A model generated the notes under the pieces. It saw only the letters and a list, made by a program, of their open reading frames with translations. It searched no databases and had not been told where the DNA came from. DNA of 64,000 nucleotides, taken from Variovorax sp. EL159 (lineage in GTDB: Bacteria; Pseudomonadota; Gammaproteobacteria; Burkholderiales; Burkholderiaceae_C). The translations under genes and the position numbers were made by a program. Numbering within the stretch: position 1 is the first letter of the stretch; the number at the start of each line of letters is the position of its first letter. Of the stretch, positions 44,555-52,966 are shown piece by piece. The stretch covers positions 1 to 64,000 of the forward strand of contig NZ_FMUJ01000004.1 in NCBI RefSeq assembly GCF_900100965.1, read 5' to 3'.

Positions 44555-46257
44555 GCGACGGGCACGCGCTCACGTTCGAGGCGCTGGGCCTGCTCGCGCG
44601 TGGGCTGGCCGGTGTCGATGTGGAAGTGCTGCCGCTGACGAAGTTGCCGGCCCGTGCGCCTGCTGCTTCGCCGGACGCGGCACCACGGCCCGCGCGGGCC
44701 GTGCTTGCAGCGAAGCGGCTGCTGCTGCCCGAAGGCGGCGATGCCCGCCTGCGCCGTGCGATGGTCGCGCACGCGGTGGCGCACCTGCGGCACTCGGTGC
44801 CCGCGCGACCGGCGCGCGCGCTCAAGCCCATGGGCATCGCGGTGGTGTCGGCCATCGAAGATGCGCGCGTCGAGCATCTGCTGTGTCGCGATTTCCCCGG
44901 CGTGCATGGCTGGTTCACCGAAGCGCTCGCGCCGGTGCCCGATGCTTCCGACCTGGGCTTTGCTGCGCTCATCGCGCGCATGGACCGCCTGCTGATGCTG
45001 CCCGCATGGCAGGACGACAACCACTGGGTCAACAAGGCGCGCCGCCTGTTCGACGAGACCGCGGCCACCGCGGGGCTGGAAGATTACGACGCCTTCCGCG
45101 CCATCGCATCGATCCTGGCCAACGACCTCGGCCAGATGCGCGTGCGCTTCGACCCGCAGCACTACGCGGTGCCTGCGCCCTGGCGCGACGACAACAGCTA
45201 CCTGTGGGATTTCGGCGAGGCCGAAACGCCGCCGGACGACGCCATCGCGCTGCAGCAGTCAGGCGCGCGACCACCACCGCCCGCCGATGCCACCGGCGAC
45301 GACCACGGCGGCCCGCCACCCGAAGGTGGCGCCGAACTCGAACTGGGCCGCTACAGCTACCCCGAATGGGACCGCAAGCAGGAGCGCCTGCGGCCCGACT
45401 GGTGCACGGTGATCGAGAAGCTGCCGGCATGGCAGGGCCTCTCGCCGATGCGTGAACAGTCTGCAGCCAGCAATGAGCGCCTGACCCCGCTCGCCCTGCC
45501 GCGCGCGCGCCACCTCGACCGCACCCATCGCCTGCGCCGCCAGTGGGAAGGCGACGACGTCGACCTCAACGCCGCCATCGAAGTGCTGGTCGACCGCCGC
45601 CTGCGGCTGCGGCCCGACCCGCGCCTGTTCATGCGCCCCGGCAAGGCGCCGCGCGCGACCAGCGTGCTGGTGCTGCTCGACCTGTCGGAATCGGTGAACG
45701 ACGCGGGGCAAGGAGGACAAGCGCGCTCGCTGCTCGACATCGAGAAGCAGGCCGCGCTGCTGCTCGCCGCTTCGTCGAATTCGAATGCGCGACAGGGCGC
45801 CGACCGGCTGGCGATCCACGGCTTTTCATCCAACACGCGCGACGAGGTTTATTACTACCGTCTGCTCGAATTCGGCAAGCCACTCGAAGCCCCGTCGCGC
45901 GCCATGATCGGCGCGGTGCGCGGGCGCTATTCCACGCGCATGGGCGCCGCGCTGCGCCACGCCACCGCACACTTGCGCGCGGAGCCGGCCGGGCAGCGCG
46001 CGATCTTGCTGGTGACCGACGGCGCGCCTTCCGACATCGACGTGCACGATGCGCAATACCTGATCGAAGACGCCCGCGCGGCCGTGGCCGAGGCGCGCGA
46101 GGCCGGTGTGCGCACCGCCTGCATCGCGGTCGATGGCGCGGCCGATGCGTATGTGCGCCGCATCTTCGGCTGGCGCAACTATTGCATCGCCGACGATGCA
46201 CGCAGCCTGCCGGTTCGCCTGGCGCGCATGAGCGCACGACTGGCCGCCGCAAACTGA
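44551..46257 (+). CDS. VWA-domain protein (CbbO/NorD group)
   Basis: 568 aa. The C-terminal von Willebrand A domain has its MIDAS motif in LLDLSESVN (about residue 376) and LLVTDGAPSDIDVH. The N-terminal 350 residues are helical with HAVAHLRHSVP and an RVEHLLCRDFPGV segment, as in NorD/CbbO adaptors. It is the usual partner of the MoxR-type ATPase and overlaps it by 4 bp. Together they would remodel a client, perhaps the amidase, the hydrolase or an unlinked metalloenzyme (inference). Confidence 0.84.
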   Translation: MSDGHALTFEALGLLARGLAGVDVEVLPLTKLPARAPAASPDAAPRPARAVLAAKRLLLPEGGDARLRRAMVAHAVAHLRHSVPARPARALKPMGIAVVSAIEDARVEHLLCRDFPGVHGWFTEALAPVPDASDLGFAALIARMDRLLMLPAWQDDNHWVNKARRLFDETAATAGLEDYDAFRAIASILANDLGQMRVRFDPQHYAVPAPWRDDNSYLWDFGEAETPPDDAIALQQSGARPPPPADATGDDHGGPPPEGGAELELGRYSYPEWDRKQERLRPDWCTVIEKLPAWQGLSPMREQSAASNERLTPLALPRARHLDRTHRLRRQWEGDDVDLNAAIEVLVDRRLRLRPDPRLFMRPGKAPRATSVLVLLDLSESVNDAGQGGQARSLLDIEKQAALLLAASSNSNARQGADRLAIHGFSSNTRDEVYYYRLLEFGKPLEAPSRAMIGAVRGRYSTRMGAALRHATAHLRAEPAGQRAILLVTDGAPSDIDVHDAQYLIEDARAAVAEAREAGVRTACIAVDGAADAYVRRIFGWRNYCIADDARSLPVRLARMSARLAAAN

Positions 46258-46293
46258 GGAGAATGATGGCTCACACATCCAGGAGACACCCCA

Positions 46294-47448
46294 GTGGCTG
46301 ACAAGGACCCCATTCGCGTCGGCATCCTTTACTCGGAAACCGGCGTCACCTCGACCATCGGGCTGTCGCAGCTGCAAGGTGCGCTGCTCGCCATCGAGGA
46401 GATCAACGAGGCCGGCGGCGTCGACGGCCGCGAGATCGTGGCCGTGCGCCACGACCCGCAATCGAACCCCGCACGCTATGCCCAGCTGGCCGAAAAGCTG
46501 ATCGTGCAAGACCGCGTCAACGTGATCTTCGGCTGCTACATGTCGAGCAGCCGCAAGGCCGTGATTCCGGTGATCGAGAAGTGGAACAAGCTGCTGTTCT
46601 ACCCCACGCTTTATGAAGGCTTCGAGTACTCGGGCAACGTGATCTACACCGGCGCCGCGCCCAACCAGAACAGCGTGCAGCTGGCCGAGTTCATGACCAC
46701 GAACTTCGGCGCGCGCGTGTACCTGATCGGCTCCGACTACATCTACCCCTACGAGTCGAACCGCATCATGGGCGAGCTGGTGATGCAGCGCCCCGGCAGC
46801 GAAAAATTGGGCGAGCGCTACGTGGCGCTGGACGCCACCGAAAAAGACTACCGCGCGATCATGGACGACATCCGCGACAAGCGGCCCGACTTCATCTTCT
46901 CGACCGTGGTGGGCGATTCGACCGCGAGCCTTTACCGCGCATACGCCGAAGCGGGCTTCGACCCGAGGGCGATGCCGATCGCGAGCCTCACGACCTCGGA
47001 GGCCGAGATCTCGCAGATGGGCCATGGGGTGGCGACGGGGCACTTCACGGCGGCGCCGTATTTCCAGTCGATCGACTCGGCCGCCAATCGGCGTTGCCTG
47101 GCGCGGCTGCGCGAGCGTTTCGGCGATGGCTGCGTGCCCAACCTGTGCTGGGAGGCGTCGTACTTCCAGATGCACATCTTCGCCAATGCCTACCGCCAGG
47201 CGGGCAGCGATGGCATCGCGGAGATATTGCCGCACATCCTCGGCAGCGAGTTCGATGCGCCGCAGGGGCGCGTGAAGATCGACCCGTCCAACCACCACAC
47301 CTGCCTGTACCCACGCGTGGGCCGGGTCGATGCGCACGGGCAGTTCACCATCGTGCGGCAGGCGACGCGCGCGGTGTACCCCGACCCTTACCTCGTCACG
47401 CATTCGCTGGGCGACTGGACGGCCAAGCTCGACACGCTGGAAGCCTAG
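46294..47448 (+). CDS. amiC: Cytosolic amide sensor AmiC
   Basis: 384 aa from a GTG start with AGGAG upstream. It has no signal peptide, which separates AmiC from its transporter relatives. It shares many motifs with P. aeruginosa AmiC (385 aa): GILYSETGVTSTIGLSQ, GCYMSSSRKAVIPVI, LFYPTLYEGFEYSGN, GSDYIYPYESN, IASLTTSEAEIS and DDW-like ending GDWTAKL. In Pseudomonas AmiC holds AmiR inactive until it binds an amide (known). Two repeats (47511-47771) separate it from amiR. Confidence 0.92.
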   Translation: MADKDPIRVGILYSETGVTSTIGLSQLQGALLAIEEINEAGGVDGREIVAVRHDPQSNPARYAQLAEKLIVQDRVNVIFGCYMSSSRKAVIPVIEKWNKLLFYPTLYEGFEYSGNVIYTGAAPNQNSVQLAEFMTTNFGARVYLIGSDYIYPYESNRIMGELVMQRPGSEKLGERYVALDATEKDYRAIMDDIRDKRPDFIFSTVVGDSTASLYRAYAEAGFDPRAMPIASLTTSEAEISQMGHGVATGHFTAAPYFQSIDSAANRRCLARLRERFGDGCVPNLCWEASYFQMHIFANAYRQAGSDGIAEILPHILGSEFDAPQGRVKIDPSNHHTCLYPRVGRVDAHGQFTIVRQATRAVYPDPYLVTHSLGDWTAKLDTLEA

Positions 47449-47510
47449 GATGAAACCTTGTTCTTCCGTTCGTCGCGTTGTTCGGCTCGGGACGCGTTGG
47501 AAGCGCCGCT

Positions 47511-47605
47511 GTTCAGGGCGCGACCGCGCCGACGGGGTACCTTGCTCCGCGAATGTCCCCCGGCCTGCGGCCTCCTCCTTTATTTCGCTGCGCAAGGCAC
47601 CCCGC
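47511..47605 (+). repeat. Dispersed intergenic repeat, copy D
   Basis: Copy in the same orientation as A and B: GTTCAGGGCG, CTCCGCGAATGTCCCCC, central stem GGCC-TGC-GGCC, CTCCTCCTTTATTTCGCTGC. The outer arms differ (TACCTTG / CAAGGCA) yet remain partly complementary. It lies between amiC and amiR, head-to-head with copy E. Confidence 0.7.
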
Positions 47606-47620
47606 CAGCGCGATCGTTAT

Positions 47621-47771
47621 TCGGAGCAGTGGTTGATCGGCCAGCACGACGAGAGCGCTTCTTGTGCGCAGGGCATCGGGTGCTCCCCGCAGCGAAATAA
47701 AGGAGGAGGCCGCAGGCCGGGGGACATTCGCGGAGGGGAGTACCCGGTGTCCTGTGCACGCGCCCTGAACA
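47621..47771 (-). repeat. Dispersed intergenic repeat, copy E (inverted)
   Basis: Full-length reverse copy matching A: GAGCAGTGGTTGATCGG, GCAGGGCATCGGGTGCTCCC, CGCAGCGAAATAAAGGAGGA, central stem GGCC-GCA-GGCC, GGGGGACATTCGCGGAGGGG, AGTACCCGGTGTCC. With copy D it forms an inverted pair of about 260 bp between amiC and amiR. Confidence 0.7.
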
Positions 47772-47823
47772 GCCGTCTTCCAAACAAGAACCCAAGCGGC
47801 GCAACCCGGCAGGAGGCCTGAGC

Positions 47824-48471
47824 GTGGACGGCACAGCGCCCAAAAGACACACCCTGCGGGTCACGCCACCGCAGCTGAAAGAGCTGCGGCTGCTGAAAAT
47901 CGCGGTGATCCACCCCGACGACGCGGACGGCCGGCAGCTCACGCAGCAACTGCAGCGCATCGGCTGCCAGGTGCAAGCCTTCTGGCCACCGGTGCAGTTC
48001 CTGCCTGAAGGCATCGACGTCGCCTTCATGGCGGTGCAGCCCGACTTCATCAACCTGCGCTTCGAGTGGACGCAGAACGAAGATGCGCCCGCCATCATCG
48101 CGGTCGTCACCTACGAGAACCCGACCATCGTCGAGGCCGTGCTGGAGATCGGCGCCAAGGCGGTGCTGCCTTCGCCGGTGCGCTCGTTCGGGCTGCTCTC
48201 GGCGCTGGTGGTAGCGCGCGAGGCGCACAAGGAAAGCCGCTCGCTCGCACGGCGCCTGCGCAAGGTCGAGGCCAAGCTGCTCGGCGTGCGGCAACTCGCC
48301 GAGGCCAAGGCCGTGCTGATGAAGACGCACAACGTGTCCGAGGGCCAGGCCTACGACCTGATCCGCGAACAGGCCATGAGCAAGCGCACCACCATGGAAG
48401 AGATTGCCGCCGCCATCGTCAACGCCAGCGAGATTCTTTCGCTGGGCGTGCGCAAGCCCGGCCTGGGCTGA
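47824..48471 (+). CDS. amiR: ANTAR-domain antiterminator AmiR
   Basis: 215 aa from a GTG start with GGAGG upstream. The N-terminal pseudo-receiver (LKIAVIHPDDADGRQLTQQL) lacks the usual phosphorylation aspartate, as in AmiR. A coiled coil follows (SRSLARRLRKVEAKLLG), then a C-terminal ANTAR domain (about 150-205: LAEAKAVLMKTHNVSEGQAY, DLIREQAMSKRTTMEEIA). Known AmiR binds leader RNA and prevents termination, and is released from AmiC by amides. The two-hairpin leader at 36665-36737 is its expected target. Confidence 0.92.
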   Translation: MDGTAPKRHTLRVTPPQLKELRLLKIAVIHPDDADGRQLTQQLQRIGCQVQAFWPPVQFLPEGIDVAFMAVQPDFINLRFEWTQNEDAPAIIAVVTYENPTIVEAVLEIGAKAVLPSPVRSFGLLSALVVAREAHKESRSLARRLRKVEAKLLGVRQLAEAKAVLMKTHNVSEGQAYDLIREQAMSKRTTMEEIAAAIVNASEILSLGVRKPGLG

Positions 48472-48489
48472 AGACTGCGAACGCCGGGA

Positions 48490-49380
48490 TCAGAGCTGGC
48501 AGAAAGTCGTCAGCACCTTCAGCACGCTTTGCGTGGCACCGTCGAGCGTGGCGCGCTGGCGGTGCGCAATGCCCAGGCGGCGCGTGAGCTTCGGCGAAAT
48601 CGGCAGCACCTGCATGCGCGCGTTCAGCGCCGCGTCGGCGGTCTGCTGCAGCGGCAGCAGCGCGGCGCCATAGCCGGCGGCCACCAGGCTCTGGATCGCG
48701 GCGTCGTAGTTCAGCTCGATGCGTGCGCGCGGCGCAAAGCCGGCCGCGGCAAACCATTCCATCGACAGCCGGTACATGTGCGTGGTCGCGTCGTTGAAGA
48801 TCAGCGGCTGCGCCGCGAGCCATGCCGGCGTGGCGCGCTTGGGCGCCTTCCAGCGCGGCGGCACGAAGGCCATCATGGGCTGGTCGCGCCACGGCGTGAC
48901 GACCAGGTCACGCTGCGGCGGCTGCGGCATCGCGACCAGCCCGATGTCGAGCGTGCCGGCTGCCAGCCGCGTCATCGCATCGTTGGAGCCGAGGATGCTG
49001 ACCTCGACGTCGATGCCCGCATGCGCCGCGCCCAGCGCTTCGAGCACCTGCGGCAGCAGGTCGACCACCACGCCGGTCGACGTGCCCAGCCGCACGCGGC
49101 CGGTGCGGCCTTCGGCCTGGCGCTTGACGGCATCGACCGCCTCGTCGGTGTCGCGCAGCAGCTTGCGCCCGCGCTCCACCAGTGCCGCGCCGGCCGCGGT
49201 GGGCGTGACGCGACGGTTGCCGCGCACCACCAGCGGCGCACCCAGGCGTGATTCGAGTTCGCTGATGTGCAGGCTCACCGTGGGCTGGGCGAGGTGCAGT
49301 GCATTGGCTGCCGCCGAGAAGGTGCCCAGGTCGGCAATGGCGATGAGCGTGCGCAGCTGGTAGAGGTTGAGTTGTCGCAT
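48490..49380 (-). CDS. LysR-family regulator (CysB/Cbl-like layout)
   Basis: 296 aa. Helix-turn-helix LGTFSAAANALHLAQPTVSL (about residues 18-37) and an effector domain with RVRLGTSTGVVVDLLPQVLE. It converges on amiR with 18 bases between stops, and diverges from the DUF1127 gene at 49471. It is not obviously linked to the amide operon, which has AmiR. Target unknown. Confidence 0.88.
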   Translation of the reverse strand: MRQLNLYQLRTLIAIADLGTFSAAANALHLAQPTVSLHISELESRLGAPLVVRGNRRVTPTAAGAALVERGRKLLRDTDEAVDAVKRQAEGRTGRVRLGTSTGVVVDLLPQVLEALGAAHAGIDVEVSILGSNDAMTRLAAGTLDIGLVAMPQPPQRDLVVTPWRDQPMMAFVPPRWKAPKRATPAWLAAQPLIFNDATTHMYRLSMEWFAAAGFAPRARIELNYDAAIQSLVAAGYGAALLPLQQTADAALNARMQVLPISPKLTRRLGIAHRQRATLDGATQSVLKVLTTFCQL

Positions 49381-49470
49381 CAGGAATGCTGATTGAAGGG
49401 TTCAGGAATCTCAACTTCCACAATAGCACGCAGCGCCGGAAGATGAGCGCTCCCCAACCAGGAGCCCATC

Positions 49471-49662
49471 GTGACCGCGCCGACGCACTCGCCCTTCCCT
49501 CAACGCCTGATGCACGCCCTGCGCCGCTGGCGCCGTCGCGTGGCGGAGCGCAGCCGCCACCGGGCGGACTCCGGGCACCTGGCCGGCATGAGCGAACGCG
49601 AGCTGCGCGACCTGGGCATCGGGCGCAGCGAAGTGCAGGGGCTGCTGGACCGCCACCGCTGA
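49471..49662 (+). CDS. DUF1127 small protein
   Basis: 63 aa from a GTG start with AGGAG upstream. The DUF1127 (YjiS-like) pattern is clear: LMHALRRWRRRVAERSRHRA, then GHLAGMSERELRDLGIGRSE. Such small Arg-rich proteins are often stress- or LysR-regulated, and some bind RNA in alpha-proteobacteria (known). The divergent LysR gene suggests its control. Confidence 0.85.
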   Translation: MTAPTHSPFPQRLMHALRRWRRRVAERSRHRADSGHLAGMSERELRDLGIGRSEVQGLLDRHR

Positions 49663-49718
49663 CAAAATCCGGCGCATTTCTTCAGGGAACGCGCCGGTTT
49701 TGAGGTTCAATTCGGGGC

Positions 49719-51401
49719 GTGCCCACACTCGCAACCCCCGCCCCTCTTTCCATCGAACTCACCTCGCCGCAATCGGTCAATGGTCGGCGCGCGGCCTTCC
49801 AGTCGCTCTGGCTGCTGGTGCGCATGCAACACGCGCACGACGCCGAAGGCGGCCTCGTGCGGCTGGCCGACCTGCGCGGCGAGGTCTCCGACGCAAGCAC
49901 GCTGCGCATGGTCGTGAGCCGCGCGTTCCGCGACTTCAAAGCGTGGGACATCGAAGTCGGCTGGGGCGAAGACACGCAGCGCGAGCCGCGCTTCCTGAAT
50001 GCCGAGCGGCGCAGCCAGGGCCCCTTCTGGCTGCCGGCCGCCGAGGCGAAACGCGTGCGCATGCTGGTTGGCGGCCGCGCGGCGACGGCAGCCGAAGTCG
50101 CGTCCTTCCTCGGTCTGCGCGCCCGCAAGGCCCGTGCGGCGGCGCCCGGCACGCCACCGCCCGACGCGGTGCATCTGCAGGACGCCGCCTTCTGGAAGCA
50201 GCTGGTCGCCTCGCAGCAGGCGGCGCGGCAGGGCCGGCTCATGGCGCCGGTGGCGGGCAGCGGCAACGCGAGCGGCCAGCCGGCGAGCGCGCTCGAATCG
50301 ATCCGCCTGGCCGGCACGCTGGCCGCCACCGATTTCCAGCGCGCGCTGGTCACGCTCAACGAGGCGATGCTGTGGCGCCGCCTCGGCGACAACGAGCAGG
50401 CGCGCCGCCGCCTGCAGGCACTGAAGAAGCAGCGCCTGGCCCATCACGTGGCGGGCAACGATTACCTGGGCGCGATGGAATGCATCGTCGCGGCCTGGTG
50501 CGCCTACACGGCGCGCGACCTGCCGCTGGCGCAATCGCTGCTGGGCGGCATGGCCGACGACGCGGCGCGCGGGCTGGTGCTGCGGCATCACCCCGACGTG
50601 CGCTTCGAGTGGTGCAACCTGTGGGCGCTGGTGTGCCGCTCGCGCGCGCTCGGCATCTCTGCCGACGACAAGCCCGCCGCGGCCACGCTCGCCGAAGAGT
50701 CGCTGCGCCGGTTCGGCGAAGCACTGGCGGCCGCCTTCGAATCGCACTCCTTCGATGCGGCGCAGCACGTGGCCGCCAACATGGGCATGGCGGCGTGGCT
50801 GTTCGACCGCGTGGGGTTGAGCGACCTGCCCGCGCTCTCGCACGACGGCAACGCCGACACCACGCGCCGCGCCGTGCAGTGGATCGCCTTCAGCGAATGG
50901 CTGTGCGGCCACACCGACGGCCAGGGCCGCTCGGCCTGGAACGCCATCTACCTGATGCGCATTGCGCGCGGGCACTGCCGGCCCGAATCGCAGCCCACGC
51001 TCGCGCAGTTCCGCGCGCAGAAGCCGCTGGACCCGCCCGCGGTCTCGAAGCTCGCCGGCCCGCTGGCCGATGCCTTCGACGACGCGCACTGGCCCACGCG
51101 CTGGGTCGACGTGGCGCAGGCGCGGCTGGCCGACCACCAGGCGGGGCGCCGCCGCTACCCGGGCCTTCAGCATTGCAGCCTGTTGTTCGAGCACGCCTGG
51201 TATGCGGCGCATGCGGGCGAGCTGAAGGCGGCCGAGCAGTCGTTGGGGCTGCTGCGCGAAGCGCTGCCCGAACTGGTGCCGAGCGACCGCGCCTACTTCA
51301 CCGAATCGTGGAACGACACGCTGCCGGCCGAACTGGTGCTGGAGGCCAAGCCGCCGCGGCGGCCGGCGGCACGCAAGAAGACCGCGCCACGCGCGCGCTA
51401 G
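49719..51401 (+). CDS. Large hypothetical protein (560 aa)
   Basis: 560 aa from a GTG start. The N-terminal about 100 residues (VNGRRAAFQSLWLLVRMQ, GGLVRLADLRGEVSDASTLR) look like a winged-helix domain of a kind found in some transcription-related proteins. The rest is helical and TPR-like (FQRALVTLNEAMLWRRLGDN, EQARRRLQALKKQRLAHHVA). No signal peptide and no enzyme motif. I do not recognise the family. It may share a transcript with the zinc-ribbon gene that starts 17 bases downstream. Confidence 0.7.
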   Translation: MPTLATPAPLSIELTSPQSVNGRRAAFQSLWLLVRMQHAHDAEGGLVRLADLRGEVSDASTLRMVVSRAFRDFKAWDIEVGWGEDTQREPRFLNAERRSQGPFWLPAAEAKRVRMLVGGRAATAAEVASFLGLRARKARAAAPGTPPPDAVHLQDAAFWKQLVASQQAARQGRLMAPVAGSGNASGQPASALESIRLAGTLAATDFQRALVTLNEAMLWRRLGDNEQARRRLQALKKQRLAHHVAGNDYLGAMECIVAAWCAYTARDLPLAQSLLGGMADDAARGLVLRHHPDVRFEWCNLWALVCRSRALGISADDKPAAATLAEESLRRFGEALAAAFESHSFDAAQHVAANMGMAAWLFDRVGLSDLPALSHDGNADTTRRAVQWIAFSEWLCGHTDGQGRSAWNAIYLMRIARGHCRPESQPTLAQFRAQKPLDPPAVSKLAGPLADAFDDAHWPTRWVDVAQARLADHQAGRRRYPGLQHCSLLFEHAWYAAHAGELKAAEQSLGLLREALPELVPSDRAYFTESWNDTLPAELVLEAKPPRRPAARKKTAPRAR

Positions 51402-51417
51402 ACCGGGGTTCAGCAGC

Positions 51418-51792
51418 ATGGCCAACAACAACCACAACGAGCACGACAACAACAACGCCAACGCCCACGCGCCCATCGACCTCGCGGCTCACCGCGAGCG
51501 CCGGGCCCGGCTGCAGCAACAACAGCAGCGCGCTGCCGCACGGGCGCGGCGCGATGGCGGCTCGCCCGCGGCAGACCCGGGCCCCGACGAGGTGCCCTGC
51601 ATCCGCTGCAAGGAGCCTGTCTACGGCCATGCGCTGCGCTGCCCGCACTGCGGCGTGCATTTCAGCGGCGGTGCCGACGCCTTCGCGCCCAAGGAAGGGA
51701 TGCCGCTGCGCACGAAGATGATGATCGCGCTGGTCGCCCTGGCGCTTCTTCTCGCGGGGCTGAGCGACGACATCGCGGCCTGGTTGTACTAG
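51418..51792 (+). CDS. Zinc-ribbon, tail-anchored small membrane protein
   Basis: 124 aa. The N-terminus is an unusual Asn/His-rich run (MANNNHNEHDNNNANAHA), then a charged Arg/Gln stretch. A zinc ribbon follows, CIRC at about 60-63 and CPHC at about 75-78. A single C-terminal helix (MMIALVALALLLAGL) would anchor it with the ribbon in the cytoplasm. No family name recognised. Probably co-transcribed with the gene upstream. Confidence 0.7.
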   Translation: MANNNHNEHDNNNANAHAPIDLAAHRERRARLQQQQQRAAARARRDGGSPAADPGPDEVPCIRCKEPVYGHALRCPHCGVHFSGGADAFAPKEGMPLRTKMMIALVALALLLAGLSDDIAAWLY

Positions 51793-52836
51793 TCAGCGCG
51801 GCGCGGTCGGGGCGCCGGTCGACTTGCGCACCACGAGTTCCGGCCGCAACACCACGGTCGATGCGGACATCGAGCGCCCGTCGATCTCTTCGAACAGCAT
51901 CTCGGCCGCGCGCCAGCCCAGCTCACGGTGCGGCAGGCGGATGGTGGTGAGCGGCGGATCGACCATGTCGACCAGCGGCATGTCGTTGTGGCCCGTCACC
52001 GAGATGTCCTTCGGCACGCGCAGGCCTGCCGTGCGCAATGCGTCGTAAGCACCGAGCGCCACGAGGTCGTTGCAGCACACCACCGCCTGCGGCGCCGGCC
52101 CCGCCTCGAGCATCTGCTGCATGGCGACGGCACCGGCCTCGCGGCTGTAGCTCGCGCACTCGACCACGCGGAACGGCTTCATGCGGTGGTCGCGCAGCGC
52201 CTGCTCCACGCCCAGGCGTCGGCCCACGCCGGTCGGGATGTTCTGCGGCCCCGCCAGGTGCGCGATGCGCTTGTGCCCCAGCCCCACGAGGTGATCGACC
52301 GCGAGCTTCATCGCGAGCCGGTCGTCGCTCACCACGGCGGGCAGGCGGCCGGTTTCGTCGGCGCGGTTGACCAGCACGGCCGTCATGCCGGCCTTGGTGA
52401 CGAAGTCGACCAGCGGATCGTCGCGCGTGGCGGTGGCGAGGATCACGCCGTCGACGCGCTGCGCCAGCATGCGTTCGAGCACCGGGCGCGCCAACGCGTG
52501 GTCGACCACGTTGGTCACGAAGACGAAGTAGCCGCGCGCCGCCGCGCTGGCCTCGATGCCTTGCAGGATCGGCGGGAACACCGCGTTCGTGATGTCGGGC
52601 ACCAGCACGCCGATGGTGTGGGTGCGCCCGGTGCGCAGGGCCGAGGCCGCGCGGTTGGGCCGGTAGCCCAGGCGCTGCGCCGCCTCTTCGACCACGCGCA
52701 GCACTTCCTCGCTGATCAGTGACCGCTTCTCGGGGCTGAGCGCCCGCGAGACGGTCGACACATGCACGCCGGCGGCGTTGGCGACGTCGCGGATGGTGAC
52801 GGGAGAGGCAGTGGCGGAAGGCGGATTGGGCTTCAT
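51793..52836 (-). CDS. LacI-family transcriptional regulator
   Basis: 347 aa. The LacI helix-turn-helix and hinge are clear (TIRDVANAAGVHVSTVSRAL, then RLGYRPNRAASALRTGRT), followed by a periplasmic-binding-like effector domain (TIGVLVPDITNAVFPPILQG). It is divergent from the dioxygenase operon at 52967. Two TGCAAACGATTG sites in the intergenic region, one on its own start and one on the operon promoter, make it the probable repressor of both. Confidence 0.9.
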   Translation of the reverse strand: MKPNPPSATASPVTIRDVANAAGVHVSTVSRALSPEKRSLISEEVLRVVEEAAQRLGYRPNRAASALRTGRTHTIGVLVPDITNAVFPPILQGIEASAAARGYFVFVTNVVDHALARPVLERMLAQRVDGVILATATRDDPLVDFVTKAGMTAVLVNRADETGRLPAVVSDDRLAMKLAVDHLVGLGHKRIAHLAGPQNIPTGVGRRLGVEQALRDHRMKPFRVVECASYSREAGAVAMQQMLEAGPAPQAVVCCNDLVALGAYDALRTAGLRVPKDISVTGHNDMPLVDMVDPPLTTIRLPHRELGWRAAEMLFEEIDGRSMSASTVVLRPELVVRKSTGAPTAPR

Positions 52837-52839
52837 TGG

Positions 52840-52853
52840 TGCAAACGATTGTC
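52840..52853. promoter_or_regulatory. LacI-type operator O1
   Basis: TGCAAACGATTGTC, 3 bp upstream of the LacI-type gene's start codon; the first 12 bases are identical to O2. It fits the TGNAANCGNTTNCA family consensus and suggests autorepression. Confidence 0.65.
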
Positions 52854-52910
52854 GCCGAGGCTTGTGCCTGACGGTGGCTCTACCTCATTCATGGGTACCG
52901 AACCCCTCCA

Positions 52911-52939
52911 TTTTACTTTTCGGAGATTTGGACTAATAT
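52911..52939 (+). promoter_or_regulatory. Promoter of the dioxygenase operon
   Basis: -35 TTTTAC (52911-52916), 17-bp spacer, -10 TAATAT (52934-52939). The start site would fall inside operator O2, so a bound repressor would block initiation. Confidence 0.5.
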
Positions 52940-52941
52940 CG

Positions 52942-52955
52942 TGCAAACGATTGCA
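52942..52955. promoter_or_regulatory. LacI-type operator O2
   Basis: TGCAAACGATTGCA, palindromic except at one position pair around the central CG, directly after the -10 box of the dioxygenase operon and 11 bp before its start codon. Confidence 0.7.
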
Positions 52956-52966
52956 TAAACCACCCC

